A DNA stretch of 64,000 nucleotides, taken from Deltaproteobacteria bacterium (GTDB lineage Bacteria; Desulfobacterota; Desulfarculia; Desulfarculales; Desulfarculaceae). This document shows, one piece after another, positions 1 to 8,483 of the stretch. Position 1 is the stretch's first letter; each line of letters opens with the position of its first letter. A model generated the notes under the pieces. The model was not told the DNA's origin, made no database searches, and saw only the letters and a list, made by a program, of their open reading frames with translations. A program made the translations under genes and the position numbers. The stretch is taken from positions 71,109-135,108 of the forward strand of contig JAHLLK010000005.1 in the NCBI GenBank assembly GCA_020444165.1, given 5' to 3'.

Positions 1-713
1 CCAACAAGTTCAAGGATGACTTCCGCCAGAAGACCGGCGTGCGCATCCTGGACATCACCGAGAACGGCTACCGCCACTTCACCGACGCGGTGCGCCCGCT
101 GAAAAGCCCCGCGGACATGAAGGGCCTCAAGATCCGCACCATGCAGAACCCGGCCCACATGGCCATGGTCAAGGCCCTGGGCGCCGAGCCCACCCCCATT
201 CCCTTCAGTGAGCTGTACATGGCCTTGCAGCAGAAGGTGGTGGATGGCATGGAGTGCCCGGTGGTCCTCATCAACGACATGAAGTTCTACGAGGTCCAGA
301 AGTACATGGTGCTGGACGGCCACTTGTACAACCCCTTGTTCATCTTCATCAATGACAAGTTCTTCAACGAGAAGCTGACCCCGGCCCAGCAGAAGGTGGT
401 GGCCGAGGCCGCCAAGGTGCTGGCCGCCACCCACGACGGCTTCAGCCAGGAGGCCAACATCCAGGGCCTGACCGAGCTGAAGGCCAAGGGCATGGAGATC
501 CACAAGCCCACCCCCGAGGAAGCGGCCCAGTTCCGCAACCTGGCCCAGCCGGCCGGCTTGAAGTTCATCGAGGAGAAGGTGGGCGCGGAGCCGGTGAAGG
601 CCGCCCTGGCCGCCGCCGCCGCCGCCGAAAAGAAGGTGGGCGACCAGGCGGACGCCATCATTCAGGAGCACATCAAGATGGCCAACGAGAAGTACCAGGC
701 CATCAGCAAGTAG
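1..713 (+). CDS. dctP: TRAP transporter substrate-binding protein, 5' end missing
   Basis: This is the C-terminal part of a DctP-family periplasmic solute receptor; the reading frame is open from the first bases of the window, so the signal peptide and first lobe lie upstream. The visible 237 or so codons contain the hallmark inter-lobe stretch with KGLKIRTMQNP, then GAEPTPIPFSELYMALQQKVVDG, which in the family contacts the carboxylate through an arginine (here in KIRTM). The C-terminus is alanine- and lysine-rich and helical, as usual. The receptor captures an organic acid or related carboxylate and hands it to the DctQ/DctM permease encoded next. The ligand cannot be named from the sequence; the following aminotransferase and M20 hydrolase suggest an amino-acid derivative or N-acyl amino acid (inference). 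Confidence 0.93.
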   Translation, partial: NKFKDDFRQKTGVRILDITENGYRHFTDAVRPLKSPADMKGLKIRTMQNPAHMAMVKALGAEPTPIPFSELYMALQQKVVDGMECPVVLINDMKFYEVQKYMVLDGHLYNPLFIFINDKFFNEKLTPAQQKVVAEAAKVLAATHDGFSQEANIQGLTELKAKGMEIHKPTPEEAAQFRNLAQPAGLKFIEEKVGAEPVKAALAAAAAAEKKVGDQADAIIQEHIKMANEKYQAISK

Positions 714-748
714 TTGGCTTGGGGCAAGACAGCCCAGCCTGACCAAAC

Positions 749-777
749 ACCGGCGGGGGCCCAGCGCCCCCGCCGGT
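749..777 (+). promoter_or_regulatory. Intergenic hairpin between dctP and dctQ
   Basis: A perfect 12-bp inverted repeat (749-760 and 766-777) with a 5-nt loop sits 35 bases after the dctP stop codon. No T-run follows, so it is not a classical intrinsic terminator. In transporter operons such a hairpin commonly protects the 3' end of the abundant receptor mRNA or lowers read-through into the permease genes; that role is inferred here. Confidence 0.6.
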
Positions 778-794
778 CACCCGGGAATCAGCAT

Positions 795-1373
795 GTGCGG
801 CAAGTTTCTTATTTCATAAATTATCTGGCCAACTTGCAGGTTAAGGTTTGCAGCGCTTGCCTGGTAGCCCTGGCCGCGGCCATGACCGTGGTGATCTTGA
901 TCCAGGTTTTTTTTCGCTATGTGATTTACTTGCCGGTGCCCTGGACCGAGGAGTTGGCCCGCTATCTCATGGTGTGGATGGGCATGCTGGGTTCGGCCGC
1001 GGCCCTCAGGCAGGGCCGTCATTTGGGGGTCCGGGTCTTGGTGGAGCGCCTGCCCCAAGGGGTCTATGACCGGCTGGTGGCCCCCCTGGTGCAGGTCATC
1101 ATGGCCGGCTTCCTGGGCATTCTCCTGTGGCATGGCGTGGTGTTCCTGCGGCTCAACGCCGATCAGAACTCCCCGGCCATGGAGCTTTCCATGCTGTGGC
1201 CCTATCTGGCCCTGCCGGTGGGCGCGGGCATGATGATTTTGGACCTGGTGGCCGACATGCTGGAGGACCACTGGCCCACGGCCCAGGGCAGCCGGGCCAA
1301 CCTGGCGGCCGGGACGCTCGCGGCCGAGGCCTCACGCGAGGCCTGCAGCCGGCGGGAAGGACGCGACGCATGA
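795..1373 (+). CDS. dctQ: TRAP transporter small permease DctQ
   Basis: Four-helix inner-membrane subunit of a TRAP transporter. The family signature is clear: a first helix around residues 14-36, then PVPWTEELARYLMVWMGMLG, then LRQGRHLGV, followed by two more hydrophobic segments. The open frame extends back to the dctP stop, but that stretch lies in the intergenic hairpin and has no DctQ similarity, so I place the start at the GTG at 795, giving 192 residues. There is no strong ribosome-binding site before it, so the exact start is uncertain. The stop overlaps the dctM start by four bases (ATGA). DctQ joins DctM to couple solute uptake to a sodium or proton gradient. Confidence 0.9.
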   Translation: MRQVSYFINYLANLQVKVCSACLVALAAAMTVVILIQVFFRYVIYLPVPWTEELARYLMVWMGMLGSAAALRQGRHLGVRVLVERLPQGVYDRLVAPLVQVIMAGFLGILLWHGVVFLRLNADQNSPAMELSMLWPYLALPVGAGMMILDLVADMLEDHWPTAQGSRANLAAGTLAAEASREACSRREGRDA

Positions 1374-2650
1374 CCCTCACCCTGGCCGCGGTATTTCTGG
1401 TGTCCCTGGCCCTGGGTTTCCCGGTGGCCTTCTGCCTGGGGCTCGCCTCCCTGGCCGCCCTCTATCTGCTGGACGTGGACCTGATCCTCATGGCCCAGCG
1501 CATGTTCACGGGCATCGACTCCTTCCCCCTCATGGCCGTGCCCTTTTTCGTGCTGGCCGGGGAGCTCATGAACCGGGGCGGGGTCACCGGCCGGCTCATC
1601 GATTTTGCCAACATCCTGGTGGGACGCATCCCCGGCGGCCTGGCCCACACCAACATCGTGGCCTCCATGTTCTTCGGCGGCATCTCCGGCTCGGCCGTGG
1701 CCGACGCCGCGGCCATGGGCACCATCCTGGTGCCGGGCATGGTGCGCCAGGGCTACACCCCCGGCTTCTCCGCCGCGGTCACCGCCGCCTCCTCCACCAT
1801 GGGCCCCATCATCCCGCCCTCCATCTTCATGGTCATCATGGGGGTCACCACCGGCATCTCCATCGGCGGGCTGTTCGCGGCGGGCTTCGTGCCCGGCCTG
1901 TTGTTGGGCCTGTCCATGATGGCCCTGTCCTATTTCATCTCGGTGAAGCGGCACTACCCCCGGGACACCACCCCCTTCACCCTCAAGCGCTTCTGGCATC
2001 ATTTCACGGCCGCCGGGCCGGCGCTGCTGGCCCCGGTGATCATCCTGGGCGGCATCCTGGGCGGCATCTTCACCCCCACCGAGGCCGCGGCCGTGGCCGT
2101 GGCCTACGCCTTCTTCCTGGGGGTGGTGGTGTACCGGCGCCTCACCTGGCGGGACCTGAAGGAGGTCTTCATCGAGAGCGGGGTGACCACCGCGGTGCTG
2201 CTTTTGATCATCGGCATGGCCAACATCTTTGCCTGGGTGCTCTCGGCCGAGCAGATTCCCCAGCGCATCGCCGAGGCCATGTTGGGCCTCACCACCAACC
2301 CCTACCTCATCCTCCTGTTGATCAACGTCTTCCTCATCTTCATCGGCATGTTCCTGGAGGGCGGGGCGGCCATCATCATCCTGGCCCCCACCCTTTTGTC
2401 CGTGGCCGAAAAGGTGGGCATCGAGCCGTTGCACTTCGGCCTGGTGATGGTGCTGAACATCGTGGTGGGGCTGTTGACCCCGCCCTTGGGGGTGTGCCTC
2501 TTTGTGGTGTGCGGGGTCAGCAACATCCCCTTGTCCCGGCTCACCCGGGCGGTGATGCCTTTTTTGGCCGTGGAGATCGGGGTGCTCCTCTTGGTCACCT
2601 ATTTCCCGGCCCTGGTCCTGGCCGTGCCTCGCTGGCTGGGCTTCTTGTGA
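1370..2650 (+). CDS. dctM: TRAP transporter large permease DctM
   Basis: A 426-residue polytopic protein of the DctM family, the ion-coupled transport channel. It has about twelve hydrophobic segments, with the glycine-rich family stretches ANIVASMFFGGISGSAVADA and TAASSTMGPIIPPSIFMV near residues 95-150 and GLLTPPLGVCLFV near 365. The start is the ATG that overlaps the dctQ stop, preceded by a good Shine-Dalgarno (GGCGGGAAGGA, 9 bases upstream). Length is normal for the family. Together with the two genes before it, it forms a complete TRAP system. The 100-base gap to the next gene has no obvious terminator, so the aminotransferase and hydrolase may be co-transcribed. Confidence 0.96.
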   Translation: MTLTLAAVFLVSLALGFPVAFCLGLASLAALYLLDVDLILMAQRMFTGIDSFPLMAVPFFVLAGELMNRGGVTGRLIDFANILVGRIPGGLAHTNIVASMFFGGISGSAVADAAAMGTILVPGMVRQGYTPGFSAAVTAASSTMGPIIPPSIFMVIMGVTTGISIGGLFAAGFVPGLLLGLSMMALSYFISVKRHYPRDTTPFTLKRFWHHFTAAGPALLAPVIILGGILGGIFTPTEAAAVAVAYAFFLGVVVYRRLTWRDLKEVFIESGVTTAVLLLIIGMANIFAWVLSAEQIPQRIAEAMLGLTTNPYLILLLINVFLIFIGMFLEGGAAIIILAPTLLSVAEKVGIEPLHFGLVMVLNIVVGLLTPPLGVCLFVVCGVSNIPLSRLTRAVMPFLAVEIGVLLLVTYFPALVLAVPRWLGFL

Positions 2651-2750
2651 GGCCGGCCCGGCGAGCCAAAAATTAACTTCGCAATTCCTTTTCCTTGGCA
2701 TACCATCGCCTCAGGAGGCGCGGCCCGCCGGTCGCCCTGGACGGAAAACC

Positions 2751-3923
2751 ATGCCCCTAGACGCAAAAATCAGCCGGCTGGTGCGGAACCACCAGCCCTC
2801 GGTGATCCGGGAGATGTTCCAGAAGGCCGCGGCCTATGAGGGCGTGATCTCCCTGGGCATCGGCGACCCGGACTTCCCCACCCCCCCGGAGGTGTGCCGG
2901 GCCGCCCTGGCCGACGCCTTGGCCGGGCACACCCACTACACCCAGAGCCAAGGCGACCCGGAGCTGTTGGCCGCCCTGGCGGGGTATCTCAATGAGCGTT
3001 ATGGCTTCGGCGTGACCCCCGCCCAGGTCCTGGTGACCCACGGGGGCATGGCCGCCCTGGCCTTTGGCATGCAGGCCCTGCTGGACCCCGGCGACCAGGT
3101 GCTGATCCCGGAGCCCTGCTTCCCGGATTATATTTCCCACGTGGAGTTCGCCGGCGGCGAGGTGGTGTATGTGCCCACCCGGGTGACCGATGGCTTCCTG
3201 CCCCGGCCGGCGGAAATCGCGGCCCGGGTCACTCCCCGCGCCAAGGTGCTGCTCCTCAACTCACCCAACAACCCCACCGGCGCGGTTTTCACGGCCGAGG
3301 CCCTGGAGGGCCTGGCCCGGGTGGCCCGGGAGCACGACCTGGTGGTGATCAGCGACGAGGTTTACGACCGGCTGGTGTTCGAGGGCCGGCATCTGTCCAT
3401 CCGCAACCTTCCGGGTATGGCCGAGCGCACCATTGTCATCGGCTCGTTCTCCAAGTCCTTTGCCATGACCGGCTGGCGGGTGGGCTGGGCCGTGGGGCCG
3501 GATTGGTTCCTGCCCCATCTCTTGAACGTGGCCACCCACCTGACCTCCTGCCCCAACGCGGTGTCCCAGCGGGCCGGGATCGCCGCCCTGGCCCAGGACC
3601 CGGCCGGGGTGGCGGCCATGCGCCAGGAGTTCGCCACCCGCTGCCGCATGGTGCACCAGGCCCTGGCCGGGCTCTCGGGGGTGACCCTGGCCCCGCCCCG
3701 GGGCTCCTTCTACCTGTTCCCGCACATCGCCGGCCTGGCCGGCCAGGGGCGGCGTTTCGCCCTGGAGTTGCTGGACACGGAGCAGGTGGTGGTGATCCCC
3801 GGTGAGACCTTTGGCCCCTCGGGCCGGGACTGCCTCCGCCTGGCCGCCACGGTGGACCAGGACCACCTGGCCGAGGCCTTGGCCCGTCTCACCCGGTTCC
3901 TCACCCAGAGTTGGCGGGCCTGA
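2751..3923 (+). CDS. Class I/II pyridoxal-phosphate aminotransferase
   Basis: A 390-residue fold-type I aminotransferase of the aspartate aminotransferase group. Visible PLP-site elements are NSPNNPTG at 170-177, SDEVYDR from 201 (Asp and Tyr contacting the cofactor) and the Schiff-base lysine K235 in SFSKSFAMTGWRVGW. It transfers an amino group between an amino acid and a 2-oxo acid in the cytoplasm. The substrate cannot be assigned; the placement between a TRAP transporter and an M20 amidohydrolase (one base from the next gene) suggests degradation of an imported amino-acid derivative. Alternatives such as a kynurenine or aromatic aminotransferase cannot be excluded. Confidence 0.94.
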   Translation: MPLDAKISRLVRNHQPSVIREMFQKAAAYEGVISLGIGDPDFPTPPEVCRAALADALAGHTHYTQSQGDPELLAALAGYLNERYGFGVTPAQVLVTHGGMAALAFGMQALLDPGDQVLIPEPCFPDYISHVEFAGGEVVYVPTRVTDGFLPRPAEIAARVTPRAKVLLLNSPNNPTGAVFTAEALEGLARVAREHDLVVISDEVYDRLVFEGRHLSIRNLPGMAERTIVIGSFSKSFAMTGWRVGWAVGPDWFLPHLLNVATHLTSCPNAVSQRAGIAALAQDPAGVAAMRQEFATRCRMVHQALAGLSGVTLAPPRGSFYLFPHIAGLAGQGRRFALELLDTEQVVVIPGETFGPSGRDCLRLAATVDQDHLAEALARLTRFLTQSWRA

Positions 3924-3924
3924 G

Positions 3925-5055
3925 ATGCCTCTGGACCCAGGCATAGTGCGCCTGCGGCGGCATTTGCACCAGTGGCCCGAGCTTTCGGGCCGCGAGGAGG
4001 CCACCGCCGCCCACCTGGCCCGCTTTTTGGGCGAGCATGGCCCGGCCCAGCTCCTCACCGGCCTGGGCGGCTGCGGCTTGGCCGCGGTGTACGAGGCGGG
4101 CCGGCCCGGACCCACCATCCTCCTCAGGGCCGAGCTGGACGCCCTGGCCCTGAACGAGGCCGGCGAGCGGACCCATCGTTCCAAGAACCCCGGCCGGGCC
4201 CACCTCTGCGGCCACGACGGGCACATGGCCCTGTTGGCCGGGCTGGCCCCCTGGCTGGCCGCCACCCCGCTCCGCCGGGGACGGGTGGTGCTCTTGTTCC
4301 AGCCGGCCGAGGAGACCGGCCAGGGCGCGGCGCGGTTGTTGGCCGATCCCCGGGCCGCCGCCCTGCGGCCGGACTGGGTCTTTGCCCTGCACAACCTGCC
4401 GGGCCATCCCCTGGGTCAGGTGCTGGCCAAGGCCGGCCCGGCCAACCCGGCCTCGGTGGGCCTGGAGGTGCGGCTCTTGGGCAAGGGCTGCCACGCGGCC
4501 CACCCCGAACAGGGAGTGAGCCCGGCCCCGGCCCTGGCCGCCCTGCTTTCCCGCCTGCCGGAATTGCCGCGGGAGCTGGGCCGCCCCGGCCTGGTCACCG
4601 TGTGTCACGCCGCTCTGGGGGAGCCTTCCTTTGGCTCGGCCCCGGAAACGGCCCTGGTGCAGGCCACCTTGCGGGCTGGTCGGGATGAGGATTTGGAGGC
4701 GCTCCGCACCGCGGCCCGGGAGCTGGCGGCCCGGGAGGGGGCGGCGGCGGGCCTGACTTGGGAGACGGCTTGGCGGGAGTACTTCCCGGCCGTGGAGAAC
4801 CACCCCGCGGCCGTGACCATGCTGGCCAAGGCGGCCCGCGCGGCAGTGCTGGACTTCGTGAGCCCGGAGGAACCCTTCGCCTGGTCCGAAGACTTCGGCC
4901 ATTTCACCCGCCAGGCCCCCGGGGCCCTGTTCTGCCTGGGGGCGGGGCTGGACTGCCCTCCCCTGCACAACCCTGTGTACGATTTTCCGGAAAGTCTTTT
5001 GGAAGTGGGGCTGGGGCTGTACCAGAGCCTGCTCACGGCCTTGGGCTGCTTCTGA
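3925..5055 (+). CDS. M20-family metal-dependent amidohydrolase
   Basis: A 376-residue member of the M20D amidohydrolase group (N-acyl-amino acid, hippurate or aminobenzoyl-glutamate hydrolases). Metal-binding elements are CGHDGH at 95-100, the glutamate pair in QPAEETGQGA at 126-135, and H156 in ALHNLPG. The usual RxDxDALP motif reads RAELDALAL here, a mild variation. The start is the ATG one base after the aminotransferase stop; an upstream extension of the frame lies inside that gene. The enzyme would release an amino acid from an N-acylated substrate, which the neighbouring aminotransferase could then deaminate. That pathway is inferred from gene order. Confidence 0.92.
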   Translation: MPLDPGIVRLRRHLHQWPELSGREEATAAHLARFLGEHGPAQLLTGLGGCGLAAVYEAGRPGPTILLRAELDALALNEAGERTHRSKNPGRAHLCGHDGHMALLAGLAPWLAATPLRRGRVVLLFQPAEETGQGAARLLADPRAAALRPDWVFALHNLPGHPLGQVLAKAGPANPASVGLEVRLLGKGCHAAHPEQGVSPAPALAALLSRLPELPRELGRPGLVTVCHAALGEPSFGSAPETALVQATLRAGRDEDLEALRTAARELAAREGAAAGLTWETAWREYFPAVENHPAAVTMLAKAARAAVLDFVSPEEPFAWSEDFGHFTRQAPGALFCLGAGLDCPPLHNPVYDFPESLLEVGLGLYQSLLTALGCF

Positions 5056-5079
5056 GCCCTGGTCCGCCCCGGGCCCGGC

Positions 5080-5547
5080 TCAGGCCAGCTCGTCCACCAG
5101 GCCCAGGATCTCTTGCAACAGGCGGTCCCGCGACAACAGCCCGGCCACCTGTCCGCCCTGCATGGCGATGACCAGCTCCACCCCTTTGGAGTTCATGAGG
5201 TGCAGGGCCTCCATGAGGGTGCCGCCCTGGTTCAGGGCATGACTCAGGGGTTGCACCGCCTCGGCGACGGGCTGGCCCAGGAACTTTTTAGTCAGGTCCT
5301 CGAACTGGCCCTGCCAGAAGATGGGGATGTCCTCGGCCAGGGAGGCCGGCGGTTCGATGTGCAGGAGCACGTCAGTCAGCGAGATGGTGCCCAGGATCTC
5401 GTCCTGGTTCACCACCAGGAGAAAGCCGGGGCCCCCGGCCGCGAGCTGTTGCCTGAGCTTCCGCACCGCCTCCAGGATGGGGGTCTGGGGCTCGATCCAG
5501 GCGACCTGATTCACGTCTAAGATTAAATCGCTTACCCGTTTCTCCAT
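5080..5547 (-). CDS. Two-CBS-domain protein
   Basis: A protein of about 155 residues consisting of two CBS motifs, the first from KRVSDLILDVNQVAWI and the second after the linker DLTKKFLGQPVAEAVQPL. Isolated CBS pairs bind adenine nucleotides and act as cytoplasmic energy or ligand sensors. The frame stays open to 5745, but the upstream codons lie in a structured repeat (5600-5816), so true starts are limited to the ATGs at 5547, 5559, 5595 or 5598; none has a strong Shine-Dalgarno. I use 5547 because it begins directly at the CBS fold. It is transcribed toward the hydrolase gene (convergent). Confidence 0.8.
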   Translation of the reverse strand: MEKRVSDLILDVNQVAWIEPQTPILEAVRKLRQQLAAGGPGFLLVVNQDEILGTISLTDVLLHIEPPASLAEDIPIFWQGQFEDLTKKFLGQPVAEAVQPLSHALNQGGTLMEALHLMNSKGVELVIAMQGGQVAGLLSRDRLLQEILGLVDELA

Positions 5548-5599
5548 GACGCCAGCCATGGCGGCCGGACGGCCGCCGGGAAAGTAGCGTTTCATCATG

Positions 5600-5816
5600 C
5601 TGAGAGTGATGCACGGTGCGTCCTGCACCGTGCATTTTGGAGTGTTGGCAAAAGCGGGGTTTTGCCAATACTCACAAATCACTCGCCTTTCAGGCTCGTA
5701 ATTTGGCGGATCATCCATGGCCCGCCTGAGGCCGATCGCATACAACAGCCACCAAAATGTGGCGTATCCTGCGATTTAAACTGCAATATATTTTTAAACA
5801 CCGTGCATCGGCCTCA
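5600..5816 (-). repeat. Family B palindromic chain repeat, copy 1
   Basis: Read on the minus strand, this block has an AT-rich module bounded by GAGGCCGATGC/GCGATCGGCCTC, then GGCGGGCC, then a long hairpin TTGGCAAAA...TTTTGCCAA, then TGCACGGTGCAGGACGCACCGTGCA, and ends near CTCTCA. The same module order occurs at 47666-47915, 49836-50096 and 53145-53393. It fills most of the gap between the CBS gene and the Usp operon. No coding function is supported. Confidence 0.8.
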
Positions 5817-5966
5817 TGCTGCTTGGCCGATCGGGCCTCTCGGAAGCCACTGCCTCCGGGAAGCCGGGCCGGTTTCTTCCCCCAGCCGCCGGCCCCCAGC
5901 GCTCTGGCCGGAACGGGCCGGGCCGTTTCCCCCCACCGGCGGCGCCCAGCTCCTGAGCCCCGCCCG

Positions 5967-5993
5967 GCCGGCCGGGAGTCGCTCCCGGCCGGC
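5967..5993 (-). terminator. GC hairpin after the Usp gene
   Basis: A perfect 12-bp inverted repeat (5967-5978 and 5982-5993) with a 3-base loop lies 17 bases past the stop of the minus-strand Usp gene. There is no U-tract on that strand, so it may be a 3'-end stabiliser or a Rho-linked terminator instead of a classical intrinsic terminator. Confidence 0.5.
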
Positions 5994-6010
5994 TGACGGA
6001 GCGGACGGTT

Positions 6011-6520
6011 TCAGGTGCACAACGGTCCGGCGTAGAGGTTGCAGGCCGTGCTGTCGGCATCCACGTAGGGCACCACGGTAACCGCCACGGGAATGCCGTG
6101 CCTGGCGATGAGGCGGATGACCCGCTCGGTGGTGCTGCCCAAGAGATGGCGGTCCGAAAGGCCCAGCCCGTGGTCGCCCATGATCACCGTGGTGATCTCC
6201 GGGTCCTTTTCGATGTACTTGACGATCTCCTCATAGGGCTTGGCGCCTTGCAGCACCTCGGTCTTGACCGCGAGCCCGCGCTCCTTGGCCACGGCTTTGG
6301 CCTGGGCCAGGATCTCCTGGGCCTTGGCCAGGAGCTCCTTCTTGAAATGCTCGTCAATGAAAAGCCAATAGCCGACCTTTTCCTCTTCCAGCACATAGAC
6401 CGCCACCAGCTCGGCCCCGAAGGAAGCCGCGGTGAACACCGCGTACTTGAGGGCGTTTTCCGAGGGCTTGGAGCCGTCCACGGCCACCAGCACCTTTCTC
6501 AGCTTGGGTCCCTTGTCCAT
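6011..6520 (-). CDS. Universal stress protein (single UspA domain)
   Basis: A 169-residue cytoplasmic UspA-family protein. The N-terminal strand KVLVAVDGS and the C-terminal nucleotide motif MGDHGLGLSDRHLLGSTTERV, which fits the G-x2-G-x9-G-S/T pattern of ATP-binding Usps, are both present. The start codon overlaps the stop of the preceding PF09608 gene by one base, so it is translationally coupled. It is the last gene of the exporter operon and is expected to respond to the same signal. Its partner or target is not evident. Confidence 0.93.
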   Translation of the reverse strand: MDKGPKLRKVLVAVDGSKPSENALKYAVFTAASFGAELVAVYVLEEEKVGYWLFIDEHFKKELLAKAQEILAQAKAVAKERGLAVKTEVLQGAKPYEEIVKYIEKDPEITTVIMGDHGLGLSDRHLLGSTTERVIRLIARHGIPVAVTVVPYVDADSTACNLYAGPLCT

Positions 6521-7296
6521 CAGTGGCCTCCTCCCTTGAAGATGGAGCCCACCAACAGGCCGGCCCCCACCGCGATCAATACGGCCATGATGCCGTACAT
6601 CACGCCGTTTTCCCGCGACATGCGAAACAGCCAGGCGGTGAGCCCCACCTTGCGGACCTCCACCACATCCTGGGACTTGGCGATGACCTTGCCATCCTTG
6701 ATGGCCAGGCTCTCCACCAGGTAATCGCCCTCCTTGGCCTTGTCCGGGAAGGTGAAATAATGTTCGAACAGGGCTCCCTTGGTGATCTTGATGCGGTTTT
6801 CCGCCACCTTGTAAAGGTTGAACTTTTCCTTCAGCTCAATGAAGCCGTCGAACATGATTTTGCGGTCCTCGGGGACTTCCGTGCCCTTGACCAGGGTCAG
6901 TTTCATGTCGGCTTCGAGAGACGGATAGCTCAGGCGGTATTCCGTGGCCAATTCCGGGGTCACGAACTCCTTCAGGGGACGGGAGGAATGGATCTTGTAC
7001 AGATAGGGCAGGTTCTCGACCTCGAACTGCTTCACCCCCATCCAGAACAAGACCACCCGGCCTTTTTGCATCAGCTTCAAGGGCTCCGACTTAACCGGGG
7101 TCAGCTTGACCACCACGTCGGCCTCGGGGTCGGGCAGGGTGCCGAAGAAGTAGATCTGCTCCCCGGCGAACCGGGCGCCCACCTCGATGCGGGGCTGGGT
7201 CTGGTCGGTGACCATCTGGCTGTCGGCCCAGGCCGGCAGGGCCAGGGCCATGAGCAGACAGGCCAGCCCCACGATTCTCAGAGTCGTCCTAGCCAT
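6520..7296 (-). CDS. PF09608/TIGR02186 family membrane protein
   Basis: A 258-residue protein with a signal peptide (residues 1-24, ending AWA), a periplasmic beta-rich domain and one C-terminal membrane helix around 233-253 followed by the short tail KGGGH. I recognise the family as the Alph_Pro_TM/TIGR02186 group, whose genes typically sit beside TauE/SafE exporters, as here. Function is unknown; a periplasmic accessory or sensor for the exporter is an inference. It overlaps both neighbours by one base, showing tight operon structure. Confidence 0.85.
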   Translation of the reverse strand: MARTTLRIVGLACLLMALALPAWADSQMVTDQTQPRIEVGARFAGEQIYFFGTLPDPEADVVVKLTPVKSEPLKLMQKGRVVLFWMGVKQFEVENLPYLYKIHSSRPLKEFVTPELATEYRLSYPSLEADMKLTLVKGTEVPEDRKIMFDGFIELKEKFNLYKVAENRIKITKGALFEHYFTFPDKAKEGDYLVESLAIKDGKVIAKSQDVVEVRKVGLTAWLFRMSRENGVMYGIMAVLIAVGAGLLVGSIFKGGGH

Positions 7297-8231
7297 TAGT
7301 GTCCTCCCTTGGCCGCCACGAAGCCCACGAGGCTTTCGGGGGTGATCAAAAGGTCGAACAGGAGTTTGACCATCATCACGAGGACGATGACCGACAACAG
7401 AACGCGGATCTGTTCGCCTTTCAGGACCTTGCTGACCTTGGCCCCGAACTGGGCCCCGATGGTGGAGCCGGCCAAGAGGACCATGGCCAGCACGATGTCC
7501 ACCGTGTGGTTGGTGATGGCCTGCTGCAGGGTGACGTTGGCTGTGGTGAACACGATCTGGAACAGGTCGGTGCCGATGGCCACCACGGTGGGCATGCCGA
7601 TGACGTAGATCATGGCCGGCACCATGATGAAGCCGCCGCCCACGCCCATCAGGGCCGCCAGGAAGCCCACCACCGCTCCGATGCTGAAGGGGAAGATGGC
7701 CGAGGTGTGCAGGCCGGATTTCTTAAAGTGCATCTTCAGCGGAAGTTTGTTGAAGAAGGTGCTGAACTTGGGGGCTCCGGCCGTGGCTTCCACGCCGCCC
7801 GCCGGCGCCTTTTTGCGGAGCGAGCGGAGACTTTCCACGAACATGGCGCCGCCCACGCCGCCCAGCATCAAGACGTAGACCGCCTTGACCACGAACTCGA
7901 AGTTGCCAAGCTGCCGGAGCACCTTGACCGCCTGCACGCCCACGGTGCCGCCCACGATGCCGCCCACCAGGATGATGACGCCCATCTTGATGTCGACGTT
8001 CCCCAACCGGGTGTGGGCCATGGCCCCGGACGCCGCCGCGGCCACGATTTGGTTGGAGTCACTGGCCGCCGCCACTGCCGGCGGGATACCGATCATCATC
8101 ATCAGCGGGGTGAGCAGAAACCCGCCTCCCACCCCGAACAAGCCTGAGAGGAATCCCACGACTCCTCCGATGCCCAGGATCAGGAGCAGGTTAATGCTCA
8201 TGTCCGCCACGGGTAAAAAGATGTTGAACAT
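7296..8231 (-). CDS. TauE/SafE (TSUP) family exporter
   Basis: A 311-residue inner-membrane protein of the sulfite exporter TauE/SafE family. The internal duplication is plain: GFLSGLFGVGGGFLLTPLM near the N-terminus and GFLAALMGVGGGFIMVPAM in the second half, each starting a four-helix bundle, with a hydrophilic cytoplasmic loop between. Family members export sulfite, sulfoacetate or other sulfur/carbon anions. The start at 8231 is chosen because a strong GGAGG lies 5 bases upstream; an upstream extension lacks such a site. It is first in the operon with the PF09608 and Usp genes and is preceded by a sigma-54 promoter at 8290-8306. Confidence 0.93.
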   Translation of the reverse strand: MFNIFLPVADMSINLLLILGIGGVVGFLSGLFGVGGGFLLTPLMMMIGIPPAVAAASDSNQIVAAAASGAMAHTRLGNVDIKMGVIILVGGIVGGTVGVQAVKVLRQLGNFEFVVKAVYVLMLGGVGGAMFVESLRSLRKKAPAGGVEATAGAPKFSTFFNKLPLKMHFKKSGLHTSAIFPFSIGAVVGFLAALMGVGGGFIMVPAMIYVIGMPTVVAIGTDLFQIVFTTANVTLQQAITNHTVDIVLAMVLLAGSTIGAQFGAKVSKVLKGEQIRVLLSVIVLVMMVKLLFDLLITPESLVGFVAAKGGH

Positions 8232-8289
8232 TGAATCCTCCGTTATGCCTTGCCTTAGCCGTGTCATATCACTGCTCCAGCCCTAACGG

Positions 8290-8306
8290 AGCAATATGCA
8301 TACCAG
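8290..8306 (-). promoter_or_regulatory. Sigma-54 (-24/-12) promoter of the exporter operon
   Basis: On the minus strand the sequence reads CTGGTATGCATATTGCT, matching YTGGCAYG-N4-TTGCW with one change and keeping the invariant GG and GC ten bases apart. Predicted transcription begins near 8279, leaving a 48-base leader that contains the GGAGG site. The divergent neighbour at 8484 encodes an intact sigma-54 activator, the obvious candidate regulator. An imperfect palindromic stretch at about 8330-8350 could be its upstream binding site. Confidence 0.75.
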
Positions 8307-8428
8307 GTGGCGCGGCGGGGCCGGGCCGTCAATTGTGCAATGATTAACAAGGCTTGAATTTGAAGCCCCCACCCGCTCCGAAGCCATGCGGCATATTTGT
8401 GCCGGTTATCCGGCTTGCTCCCAGGGGC

Positions 8429-8457
8429 TTGACATTTTTTTGCCGCTAAGCCAGAAT
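8429..8457 (+). promoter_or_regulatory. Sigma-70-type promoter for the activator gene
   Basis: TTGACA at 8429-8434 is followed by a 17-base spacer and CAGAAT at 8452-8457 (4 of 6 to consensus). It lies 27 bases before the TTG start of the sigma-54 activator and points toward it. Confidence 0.45.
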
Positions 8458-8483
8458 TTCGGCAACCCACCCCGGAGAAGGCC

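Noticed and set aside
1202..2701. A 499-codon open frame opposite dctQ/dctM
   Set aside because: Histidine/glutamine/glycine-rich shadow of GC-rich coding sequence; dctM on the other strand is certain.
8251..8266. A second sigma-54-like site (TGACACG...AGGCA) on the minus strand before the exporter gene
   Set aside because: It would start transcription inside the GGAGG ribosome-binding site, and both halves are degenerate; the site at 8290-8306 fits much better.
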